The notes under the pieces were generated by a model. It searched no databases, had not been told where the DNA came from, and was given only the letters and a program-made list of their open reading frames with translations. Of a stretch of 64,000 nucleotides of DNA, positions 11,073 to 19,671 are shown in pieces (position 1 is the stretch's first letter; every line of letters begins with the position of its first letter). Position numbers and translations under genes: made by a program. The DNA is from Actinomycetes bacterium (GTDB lineage: Bacteria > Actinomycetota > Acidimicrobiia > Acidimicrobiales > RAAP-2), in NCBI GenBank assembly GCA_021779855.1, contig JAJXZW010000007.1:38782-102781 (forward strand). The letters are read 5' to 3'.

Positions 11073-12154
11073 GGGGTCACTCTAAAGGGGCAGACCGGGG
11101 TGATCGTCGTCGTGCGCAGCGCGCTGCCCCGCAGGTAGGTGACCTTCACGGTCGTGTACGCCGGGGTCAGGTAGATCATCGAGCGCAGGGTGGCGAGGTC
11201 GTCGCTGTCTCGCCCGGACCAGGTCATGAGGACGTCCCCCGGGCGCAGGCCCGCGTGGGCGGCCGGGCCGTAGGGGGCGACCGAGAGCAGCCGCACGCCA
11301 CCGCCCTGGACCGACGCGCCGGTGATCCCGACGTCGGCGTGGCAGCCCCGTCCGATCTTGAGGACCTCGGCGACGCGCGCGACGAACTGCGCGCCGTACC
11401 ACTGGTGGTTGGCCGAGAGCACCGCGACCACCCGGCCCCGCGCGTCGACCGCGATGGCGTAGCGCAGGCCCCAGAGCGCCCGGCCCGACGGGGTGGTGAG
11501 GTAGCGCACCACCCCGTGGGAGTCGTTCTGCGGGTCGCCGAGCGTGGTCACCGCCCAGTCGTAGCGGGGCCGGGCGAGCAGGTAGGGCACGACCGGGGCG
11601 ACGACGGTGACCGCGGCGCTCGCCGGCATCGGGTCGAGGCGCACCGGGGATACGGCGGTGCCGAGCCGTACCACCGAGAAGCCCATCACGTCGTCGCGCC
11701 CGATGAGCGATACCGCGAAGTCCACGCGCCGGGCGTTGGTGCCCTTCACGAGGGCACTGGCGGGGATGCGGACCGTCGTGACCGCGAGGCGGTCGGGCAG
11801 GACGAGTGCGGCGGCCGTCGTCATCCCGTGGTCGGTGATGATCGCCAGGTTGACCGTGTCGGCGGCGACCGAGCGGGCGATGGCCGGCAGGTCGCGCAGG
11901 GCGACGTTGCGGTGGGTCGTTGTCGTGGTCGGGGGGGTGCCGCGATTCGACAGCAGGACGGCCCCCCCGGCGACGAGGAGAACCGCGACGAGCAGGGCCA
12001 CCGCGCGGGCCAGGCGCGACCGGGGCGAGGGCCGTCGGGGCTCGAGGTCCTCGAAGCGGGGCAACTCGCTCGGGTGCACCCAAGGGCGCGCGGCGGGTCC
12101 GGGCCGCCGACGGCGACGAGGCCACCATCCCCACCGCCGATCCTCGTTCGCCAC
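11069..12154 (-). CDS. Membrane-anchored PDZ / trypsin-like (HtrA-like) protein lacking visible catalytic residues
   Basis: N-terminal TM segment; C-terminal PDZ (GVRLLSVAPYGPAAHAGLRPGDVLMTWSG); no GNSGGP motif. Confidence 0.75.
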   Translation of the reverse strand: MANEDRRWGWWPRRRRRPGPAARPWVHPSELPRFEDLEPRRPSPRSRLARAVALLVAVLLVAGGAVLLSNRGTPPTTTTTHRNVALRDLPAIARSVAADTVNLAIITDHGMTTAAALVLPDRLAVTTVRIPASALVKGTNARRVDFAVSLIGRDDVMGFSVVRLGTAVSPVRLDPMPASAAVTVVAPVVPYLLARPRYDWAVTTLGDPQNDSHGVVRYLTTPSGRALWGLRYAIAVDARGRVVAVLSANHQWYGAQFVARVAEVLKIGRGCHADVGITGASVQGGGVRLLSVAPYGPAAHAGLRPGDVLMTWSGRDSDDLATLRSMIYLTPAYTTVKVTYLRGSALRTTTITPVCPFRVTP

Positions 12155-12212
12155 CCCGGCCAGGCTACCGAGCCGCGGGGGCGTGACGCGGGTCGCCCTA
12201 ACATCGTCCTCC

Positions 12213-13217
12213 GTGGCTCTCGACGTGGCGCTCGACATCGGCACCGCCCAGACGCGGCTGGCGACGGCCGACCGGGGCGTGATCGTCGACGAGCCGACGC
12301 TGGTCGCGATCGACACGAGCACCGGCGACGTCGTCGACGTCGGGCACGGTGCGCGCGAGGTCGTGGGACGCACGTCGCGCCACGTCGTCGTCTTCCGGCC
12401 CTTCGCCCAGGGCACCACCGTCGACTTCGACGTCACGGCGCGGCTCATCGCCCACCTCTTCGAGCGCGCTGGGGTCTCCAAGCTGAGCCGGGCCCGCGTC
12501 GTCATGAGCGTCCCCTCCCTCGCGACCGCCATCGAGCGGCGCGCCCTGCGGCAGGCCGCGATCCAGGCCGGCGCCCGCGAAGTGAGCCTGATCGAAGCAC
12601 CGCTCGCCGCGGCGATCGGCCTCGGACTCCCGGTCCAGGACCCGGTGGGATCGGCGGTGACCGTGCTCGGGGCGGGTGCCTCGGAGGCGGCCGTCATCTC
12701 GCTGGGCGGGATCGTGAGCGCGGGGGCGAGGCGCCTGGGCGGCAACGACATCGACGCCGCGATCGCCACGGCCCTGCGCACCCGACTCGGGGTCGTCGTC
12801 GCCCCCACGACGGTCGAGGAGATCAAGTGCCTGCTGGCGTCGGCCCGGGGCCGTTCCCTGGGCATGTCCCAGGTGGTGCGGGCGCGCTCGGTCGATCGGG
12901 GGGAGCTCGTCGAGGTGGAGGTGACCGCCGAGCTCGTCAACGCCGCCCTCGCGGACGTGATCGCCGCCACGGTGCGGATGATCCAGGAGTGCCTGGCCGA
13001 GACGGCGCCGGACCTCTCCCAGGACGTCAGCGCGCGCGGCCTCACCCTCGTGGGTGGGATGGCCCAGCTGACCGACCTCGACGAGCTCGTCGCGACCAGC
13101 ACGGGCGTGGAGGTCGCCGTCGCCGCGCACCCCGACCTTGTCGTCATCGAGGGGCTGCGGGCGTGCCTCGAGGAGCTGGCCTCGCTGCACGCCCTGTTGC
13201 GCGCCGCCGACCGCTGA
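12213..13217 (+). CDS. MreB/actin-like ATPase-family protein
   Basis: VALDIGTAQTRLATADRGVIVDEPTLVAID; VISLGGIVSAGARRLGGNDIDAAIA; VVMSVPSLATAIERRALRQAA. Confidence 0.85.
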   Translation: MALDVALDIGTAQTRLATADRGVIVDEPTLVAIDTSTGDVVDVGHGAREVVGRTSRHVVVFRPFAQGTTVDFDVTARLIAHLFERAGVSKLSRARVVMSVPSLATAIERRALRQAAIQAGAREVSLIEAPLAAAIGLGLPVQDPVGSAVTVLGAGASEAAVISLGGIVSAGARRLGGNDIDAAIATALRTRLGVVVAPTTVEEIKCLLASARGRSLGMSQVVRARSVDRGELVEVEVTAELVNAALADVIAATVRMIQECLAETAPDLSQDVSARGLTLVGGMAQLTDLDELVATSTGVEVAVAAHPDLVVIEGLRACLEELASLHALLRAADR

Positions 13218-13218
13218 C

Positions 13219-13848
13219 CTAGTCGGGCGCGTCCCCGAGCTGTTCGGCGGCGGTGCGCACCTGCCAGTCGCGGTCGGTGCGTGCGCGTTCGAGCGCCGCG
13301 TCCACTTCGGGCCCCTCGAAGGCGGCCAGGGCCACCACCGCGCGCCGGCGCACCGGCGGACGGTCGTTGAGGGCGTCGAGTACGGCCGCGAGGCCCCGCG
13401 GATCGCCGATCGCCCCGAGCGCCGCGACCGCCGACTCGCGACAACGCGGATCGGCGTGCTCGCGCGCGACCCGCGCGAGGGAGCCGACGGCTGCGGCGTC
13501 GGCGATCTCGCCCAGGGCGAAGGCCGCGGCGTCGACCGCGAGCGGGTCGTCGTCGTCGAGCCCGCGGACCAGGGCGTCGCGCACCGCGGGGGTACGGGGC
13601 GCCCCGCGGGCGGCCTGTTCGCGCGCCTCGCGCCGCACCGCGGGCTCGGCGTCGGCGATGAGGGCGCACCAGCGCGGCGCGTCGATCCCGTGCCGTCGCG
13701 CGAGCCCGCGCAGGGCGACGACACGTTCGCGGGCCGTCCCGCCCTCGAGCGCCCGTTCGAGGTGGGCGAGTGACGCGGCCCCGGTGTCGTGGCCGGCGCG
13801 CACGAGGGCCTCCAGGCCGGCCGCTACCGTGTTGCCATCGTCGGACAC
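13219..13848 (-). CDS. HEAT-repeat protein
   Basis: Repeated helical units (DPLAVDAAAFALGEIADAAAVGSL, DPRCRESAVAALGAIGDPRGL, RPPVRRRAVVALAAFEGPEV). Confidence 0.8.
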   Translation of the reverse strand: MSDDGNTVAAGLEALVRAGHDTGAASLAHLERALEGGTARERVVALRGLARRHGIDAPRWCALIADAEPAVRREAREQAARGAPRTPAVRDALVRGLDDDDPLAVDAAAFALGEIADAAAVGSLARVAREHADPRCRESAVAALGAIGDPRGLAAVLDALNDRPPVRRRAVVALAAFEGPEVDAALERARTDRDWQVRTAAEQLGDAPD

Positions 13849-14979
13849 GACCCCATTCCACCACCCGACCGCGTCCGGCGCCGTTGGCGGGTCCTCGTCG
13901 GCGCCGTCCTCGTGCTGGCGCTGGCCGGGGTCGTGGCCGCCCGCGTACCCCTCAACGAGTACGCGCTGACTCCGGGCAACGCCACGCCGGTCGCGCCGCT
14001 GGTGAGCGTCGAGGGCGTGGCGACGGCTCGCCACGCGGGGAGCGTCTACCTCACCGACGTCTACCTCCAGCAGCTCAACGTGCTCACGTGGGTGACCCTG
14101 CACCTGTCGAGCCATGTCCAGTTCGTCCCGAGCGACGCCCTCACCCCGCCCGGGGTGCCCACCTCGGAGCTCGCAGCCCAGGGCTACCTCCAGATGCGCG
14201 ACGCCCAGCTCGCCGCCGAGGTCGAAGCCTTCCGGGTCGTGGGCTGGCGCGTCCCGGCCACTCGGGTCGGGGCGACCCTCACGGGGGTCGTGGTCCCCTC
14301 GCCGGCGTCGGGCGCGGGGCTCGCCGTGGGCGACGTCGTCACGGCCGTCGCCGGCCGCCCGGTCGCCGATGCCTGTGGTCTCGTCGCCGCCCTCCACGGC
14401 CTCCCCCCGGGCAGCGTCGTGCGCCTCGGCGTGCGCCCGGTGCGGATCTCCCCGACGGGGGTCCTCTCGTGGCGCCCGGTGCGCCGCGTCACGGTCACGA
14501 CCACGTCGCCCCCCGCCGGGGGCGTCTCGAGCGGTTGCCCGGGCGTGTCGGGGCCCGACCGCTCCTATCTCGGCGTGGCGCTCGAGGACGACGTCGCCTA
14601 CCACCTCCCGGCGCGCGTGCGGATCGACACGGCCAACATCGGCGGGCCCTCGGCCGGGCTCGCGATGACCCTGGCCCTCGTCGACCTGCTGAGCCGCCAC
14701 TCGATCACCGGGGGCCGGGACGTGGCCGCCACGGGCACGATGGCCGTCGGCGGAGCGGTCGGCCCGGTGGGCGGCGTGGCCGAGAAGGCGGTCGCCGTCG
14801 AGCGGGCCGGGGCCCGCGTATTCATTGTGCCGCGCTCGGAGGTGGGCGCGGCACGCTCGGGCGCGCCGGGGCTGCGGGTCTTCGGGGTGACGACTCTCAC
14901 CCAGGCGCTGGCCGACCTGCACTCCCTCGGCGGAGCGGTCCCGGACCCGCTCAGCGCGCCCCGGACCGCGTCGGGCTAA
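13789..14979 (+). CDS. PDZ plus Lon-type (S16) secreted protease, YlbL-like
   Basis: N-terminal TM; PDZ ASGAGLAVGDVVTAV; Lon Ser motif GGPSAGLAMTLAL and Lys in VAEKAVAVERAG. Confidence 0.9.
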   Translation: MAGAHEGLQAGRYRVAIVGHDPIPPPDRVRRRWRVLVGAVLVLALAGVVAARVPLNEYALTPGNATPVAPLVSVEGVATARHAGSVYLTDVYLQQLNVLTWVTLHLSSHVQFVPSDALTPPGVPTSELAAQGYLQMRDAQLAAEVEAFRVVGWRVPATRVGATLTGVVVPSPASGAGLAVGDVVTAVAGRPVADACGLVAALHGLPPGSVVRLGVRPVRISPTGVLSWRPVRRVTVTTTSPPAGGVSSGCPGVSGPDRSYLGVALEDDVAYHLPARVRIDTANIGGPSAGLAMTLALVDLLSRHSITGGRDVAATGTMAVGGAVGPVGGVAEKAVAVERAGARVFIVPRSEVGAARSGAPGLRVFGVTTLTQALADLHSLGGAVPDPLSAPRTASG

Positions 14980-15018
14980 GGCCCCGGCGACGAGGTCCGA
15001 CGCCGTAGGCTCTAAGGG

Positions 15019-16743
15019 ATGGACGACCGGCGCATCCACTCCTCGAATCGCCTGACGTCCGCCGATCTCGCCCGAGCCACCTTCAACGTCGTGCGCAAGG
15101 GCGGCTACGACCCCAACGAGGTCCGGATGCACCTCGAGGCGGCGGCGCGCGAGATGGCCCACCTCGAGAGCCGGGTGCGCGAGCTCCACGAGCAGCTCGC
15201 CGAGGCCCGCCGCCAGGCGGCCAACCCGGTTCTGGACGAGGCGACCCTCGCCGGGGCCCTGGGCGCCCAGAGCGCGGCGATCCTGCGCTCGGCCCACGAG
15301 GAGGCCGGTCGGGTCACCGCCGAGGCCCAGGAGCGCTCCGCCCAGATCTTCTCCGACAGCCAGCAGCGCGGCGCGGCCTACCTCGTCGAGGCCCAGGAGC
15401 GCGCCGCCGCCCTCGTCACCGAGGCCGAGAACACCGCGGCCCAGATCGACCACGACGCCCGCCTGGCGGCCGAGCGGCTCATCGAGTCGGCGAAGGTCAA
15501 CGGCGAGGCCCTCGTCGAGCGGGCCCGCGAGCAGGGCCGCGCGATCGTCGAGCAGGCCACCGGCGCGCGTCGGACCGTGCTGAACGACCTCGCCGTGAAG
15601 CGCAAGGCGCTGCACCTGCAGATCGAGCAGCTACGCGCCGCGCGCGACTCCCTGAACGGCTTCATCGGGTCGGTGCGCCAGCGGGTCGACGACGTGCTCG
15701 CCGAGGTCGCGACCTCCGACGAGGTGGCGCGCGCCGCCGCCGCCGAGGCCCTGCGCCAGTCGGCTCCCGGGCCCGAGCCGACCGAGGAGGAGCTCCTCGC
15801 CGGGACCCCGCTGCGCGAGGTGCCCGAGGTCGTCTCCGCGCCCCTCGAGGCGGGACCCGCCCCGGTGCCGCGCCCCCCCGGCGAGGCGCCCCGCACCGAG
15901 GAGACGCCCCGGGCCCGCCGGCGGGCGCGCGCCGAGTCGGGTGAGGCCCCGTCTCCGTCCCCCCCGTCGGGCGACGAGGGTGAGGGGATGTCGGGCACCG
16001 ACGTCGTCAACGAGATCTTCGCCCGCCTGCGCAAGGCCACGCTCGAAGAGCGCGGGGCGAGCGCCCCGACTCCCAAACGCGCGGCGGCCCGGCGGGCCGA
16101 GACACCCGACGACGAGCTCTTCCACCGCCGCGACGCCGCCCTCGCCGACTCCCTCGCCGTCCTCACCCGTCGGGTGAAGCGAGCGCTCCAGGACGACCAG
16201 AACGTGGTCCTCGAGCGGTTGCGCGACGTGACGGCCATGATCACCACCGAGCTCGAGGACGAGCGTGTGCAGCGCTCGCGCTACGCCGACGCCGCCTACG
16301 GGGCGCTGGCCGAGGCGGCCGCGGCCGGGGTGGCGTTCGCCCGCGGGTCGGGGGCCACGACCGACGCGGTCGTCGACCGCGAGACGCTCGACGAGTGCGC
16401 GGCCGACCTCGCGGTGACCGTGGTCGTCGCGCTACGCAAGCGCATCCTCTCCGAGGGTGCGGGCGACGGCGCCGAGCGAGCCAGCGCCGCCTACCGGGAG
16501 TGGCGGGGCGCGCGGGTCGAGCGGCTGTGCGCGGACGTGGCGCGCCGGGCCTTCAACGCGGGTGTGGTCGCGGCCACCGACGGCGCGCCCCTGCGCTTCG
16601 CGGTCGCCCCCGGCGACCCGCCGTGCGACCTGTGCGCGCGCGACGCCGAGGTCCGCGACCACCGCGCGGGCGAGAAGTTCCCCAGCGGGTCGCTGTACCC
16701 CCCGCTGCACGCGGGCTGCGCCTGCGCCGTCGTCCCGGCCTAG
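15019..16743 (+). CDS. DivIVA-like coiled-coil protein with Mu-F-like C-terminal Cys/His motif
   Basis: N-term LTSADLARATFNVVRKGGYDPNEVRMHLEAAAREM; long coiled coil; C-term CDLCARDAEVRDHRAGEKFPSGSLYPPLHAGCACAVVPA. Confidence 0.8.
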   Translation: MDDRRIHSSNRLTSADLARATFNVVRKGGYDPNEVRMHLEAAAREMAHLESRVRELHEQLAEARRQAANPVLDEATLAGALGAQSAAILRSAHEEAGRVTAEAQERSAQIFSDSQQRGAAYLVEAQERAAALVTEAENTAAQIDHDARLAAERLIESAKVNGEALVERAREQGRAIVEQATGARRTVLNDLAVKRKALHLQIEQLRAARDSLNGFIGSVRQRVDDVLAEVATSDEVARAAAAEALRQSAPGPEPTEEELLAGTPLREVPEVVSAPLEAGPAPVPRPPGEAPRTEETPRARRRARAESGEAPSPSPPSGDEGEGMSGTDVVNEIFARLRKATLEERGASAPTPKRAAARRAETPDDELFHRRDAALADSLAVLTRRVKRALQDDQNVVLERLRDVTAMITTELEDERVQRSRYADAAYGALAEAAAAGVAFARGSGATTDAVVDRETLDECAADLAVTVVVALRKRILSEGAGDGAERASAAYREWRGARVERLCADVARRAFNAGVVAATDGAPLRFAVAPGDPPCDLCARDAEVRDHRAGEKFPSGSLYPPLHAGCACAVVPA

Positions 16744-16761
16744 GGCTCGTAGGCTCGTCGC

Positions 16762-19671
16762 GTGCGCAGCCCGACCGACCTCCCGCCGCGCCCGCGTCGG
16801 CTCGGGCGGGTGTCGCGCCGGCTGTGGATCGGGGTGGGGATCCTCGTCCTGCTCGTCCTCTTCTTCTCGCTGCGCAACATCGCCACCGTCTGGACCAACG
16901 AGATGTGGTTCGCCTCGATCGGCCAGACGTCGGTCTTCTCCACGCTCTTCTGGGTCCGAGTGGGCCTCGGGCTGACCTTCGGCGCGGTCTTCTTCTTCAT
17001 CTTGTGGCTCAACCTCCTGCTCACCGACCGCTTCGGGGCCCGGGACCTGACCTTCGAGCCCGAGGACGAGGTCGTGCGGCGCTTCCAGAACGCCGTGCGG
17101 CCCTACGCCAAGCGGATCTACGCGGCGATCGCTCTGGTCTTCGGCCTGGTGGCCGGGCTCAACGCGACCGGCGAGTGGCAGAACTACCTCCTGTTCGCCC
17201 ACTCCCGGCCCTTCGCCGCCACCGACCCCCTCTTCCACAAGAACGTCGGCTTCTACGTCTTCACCCTCCCGTTCGTGTCGTTCTGCGCGACGTGGCTGCT
17301 CGTCACCTTGATCGTGACCCTCGTGGTGACGGCCGTCTTCCACTTCTTGAACGGTGGCATCCGCGCGGCCAACGTCGTGCCCCGGGTCTCGCCGCGGGTG
17401 AAGGCCCACCTCTCGGTGATCGGCGCGGGTATCGCCGTGATGAAGGCGGTTGGCTACCTGCTGGCCAAGTGGGACCTGGTGCTGTCGACCAACGGCTTCG
17501 CCGAGGGCGCGGGCTACACCGACGTCCACGCCCGCATCCCGGCGCTCACGATCCTCTTCTACCTCTCCCTGGCGGCGGCGGCGATCCTGCTCTACAACGT
17601 CCGCTCCCGGGGCTGGTCCCTCCCGGCCGTGGCGGTCGGCCTGTGGGCGTTCGTGGCCCTGGTGATCGGCGTGCTCTACCCGACCTTCCTCCAGGCCCTC
17701 AAGGTCAGCCCCAACCAGGAGAACCTGGAGGCCCCCTACATCCAGCGCGACATCACGGCGACGCGCGCCGCCTACGGCCTCAGTGCCGTCGCCTACCACG
17801 CCTTCGCGGGGGCGTCGTCGATCACCCCCGCCGAGGTGACGGCCGACGTCGCGACGCTGCGCAACATCCGCCTCTGGGACCCCTCCAGCAACATCTCGCT
17901 CAACACGGTCACCCGTCGCCAGGCGATGCGCTCCTACTACACCTTCCCGAGCCTCGCGGTCGACCGCTACTACGTGAACGGCAAGCTCACCCCGGTCCTG
18001 ATCGGTACCCGGCAGATCGACTCGTCGAACCTCCCGAGCCAGGGCTGGGTCAACCAGCACCTCGTCTACACCCACGGCATCGGCGCGGCGGTGGTGGCCG
18101 CCAACACGGTCGACACCGCCACCGGCAACCCGATCTTCGAGGTGGGCAACATCCCCCCGACCTCGACCGGCGGGCTGCCCGTGCTCACCGAGCCCGACAT
18201 CTACTTCGGCCTCGACCAGTCGGGCTGGGTGGTCGCCGACACCCGCCAGCCCGAGCTCGACTACCAGGTCAACACCGGGGCCAACGCCGGCACCCCCGTC
18301 TACACCCACTACCACGGGGGCGGCGGGGTGCCCGTCGGGGGCTTCTTCTCGCGCCTGGCGTTGGCGCTGCGCCTGGGCAACTTCAACTTCCTGATCTCGA
18401 ACCAGATCACCTCGACCAGCCGGGTGATGTTCGTGCGCGACGTCCGCCAGATGGTGAAGAAGGCGGCGCCGTTCCTCAGTTTCGACTCCCAGGTCTACCC
18501 GGTGATCGCGAACGGCCACGTGGACTACGTGCTCAACGGCTACACCACGACCTCGCAGTACCCCTACAGCGAGAACGCGGACCAGCTCACACCGACGTTC
18601 GGGGGGCTCCCGGGCTCACTCAACTACGTGCGCGACTCGGTGGTGGCCGTCGTCGACGCCTACACCGGGTCGATCCACTTCTACGTGATCCACCCCAGCG
18701 ACCCGATCATCCAGGCGTACCGCTCGGCCTTCCCGACGCTCTTTCAGCCGATGAGCGCGATGCCGGTGACGATCCGCGACCACCTGCGCTACCCCTCGGA
18801 TCTGCTCTCGGTGCAGGCGGCGGTGCTCGGGCGCTACCACATCAAGGGCGCCAGCTCCTTCTACGCCGCCTCGGACCGTTGGGAGGTGACCCCGACGACC
18901 GGCGCCGGGAGTCCGGCGTCGCTCATCTCCTCGACCCAGCTCGTGGCGAGCAACGGCCAGGTCATCGGCACCCAGCTCTCGCCGATGAGCCCCATCTACC
19001 AGGTGGGCGCGCTGCCCAACTCGACCGGCCAGCAGCTGCTCGCCATGCTCGACTTCGTCCCGGCGGGCAACTCGTCGCGGGTCCAGGGGCTGAGCGGCAT
19101 CCTCGTCGCCACCAGCGACCCGAGCAACTACGGCCAGCTCAACGTCTACGAGACGCCGCGGGGTACGACGGTGACCGGTCCCCTCCAGGCCGACTCCGAG
19201 ATCCAGCAGAACGCCAAGGTCAGCTCGATCATCACCCCGCTCGACCAGCACGGCTCCCAGGTGCTCCTCGGCAACAACCTCACCGTTCCCCTCGACTCGA
19301 GCGTGCTCTACATCCGCCCGCTCTACGTCACGAGCACCTCGAACCCCATGCCCGAACTGCGCTACGTGATCGCCGTGTTCAACCAACAGGTCGGGATCGA
19401 GCCGACCCTCGCCGGGGCCCTCACCGACGTGCTCGGCCCGGCGGCGCGCGCCGTCGGCGGATCGGCCCCGAGCGGCTCCTCGACGACCCCGGGGGGCGGC
19501 GCGACCCCCCCCGGGTCCTCGGCCGTGGCGAGTGAGCTCCAGCGGGCCGCCGCCGCCTACGCCGCGGCCCAGAGCGCGCTGGCCGCCGGTGACCTCGGGG
19601 CCTACCAGCGCGACGTCGAGGCGATGGACCGGGCTATCCAGGCGGCCCAGAGCGCGCTGGGCCCGGGCTAG
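16762..19671 (+). CDS. UPF0182 family integral membrane protein
   Basis: 969 aa, N-terminal multi-TM then large extracytoplasmic region (NVVPRVSPRVKAHLSVIGA, PYIQRDITATRAAYGL). Confidence 0.93.
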   Translation: MRSPTDLPPRPRRLGRVSRRLWIGVGILVLLVLFFSLRNIATVWTNEMWFASIGQTSVFSTLFWVRVGLGLTFGAVFFFILWLNLLLTDRFGARDLTFEPEDEVVRRFQNAVRPYAKRIYAAIALVFGLVAGLNATGEWQNYLLFAHSRPFAATDPLFHKNVGFYVFTLPFVSFCATWLLVTLIVTLVVTAVFHFLNGGIRAANVVPRVSPRVKAHLSVIGAGIAVMKAVGYLLAKWDLVLSTNGFAEGAGYTDVHARIPALTILFYLSLAAAAILLYNVRSRGWSLPAVAVGLWAFVALVIGVLYPTFLQALKVSPNQENLEAPYIQRDITATRAAYGLSAVAYHAFAGASSITPAEVTADVATLRNIRLWDPSSNISLNTVTRRQAMRSYYTFPSLAVDRYYVNGKLTPVLIGTRQIDSSNLPSQGWVNQHLVYTHGIGAAVVAANTVDTATGNPIFEVGNIPPTSTGGLPVLTEPDIYFGLDQSGWVVADTRQPELDYQVNTGANAGTPVYTHYHGGGGVPVGGFFSRLALALRLGNFNFLISNQITSTSRVMFVRDVRQMVKKAAPFLSFDSQVYPVIANGHVDYVLNGYTTTSQYPYSENADQLTPTFGGLPGSLNYVRDSVVAVVDAYTGSIHFYVIHPSDPIIQAYRSAFPTLFQPMSAMPVTIRDHLRYPSDLLSVQAAVLGRYHIKGASSFYAASDRWEVTPTTGAGSPASLISSTQLVASNGQVIGTQLSPMSPIYQVGALPNSTGQQLLAMLDFVPAGNSSRVQGLSGILVATSDPSNYGQLNVYETPRGTTVTGPLQADSEIQQNAKVSSIITPLDQHGSQVLLGNNLTVPLDSSVLYIRPLYVTSTSNPMPELRYVIAVFNQQVGIEPTLAGALTDVLGPAARAVGGSAPSGSSTTPGGGATPPGSSAVASELQRAAAAYAAAQSALAAGDLGAYQRDVEAMDRAIQAAQSALGPG

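Noticed and set aside
11069-13864. 931-aa minus ORF as a single protein
   Set aside because: Only the C-terminal part (from GTG 12154) is protein-like; the rest is antisense to the MreB-like gene
13219-15615. 798-aa minus ORF as a single protein
   Set aside because: Only the HEAT-repeat C-terminal part (from 13848) is credible; the rest is antisense to PDZ-Lon and DivIVA-like genes
16395-19535. 1046-aa plus ORF overlapping UPF0182
   Set aside because: Alternative frame of the UPF0182 gene; Arg/Pro-rich shadow translation
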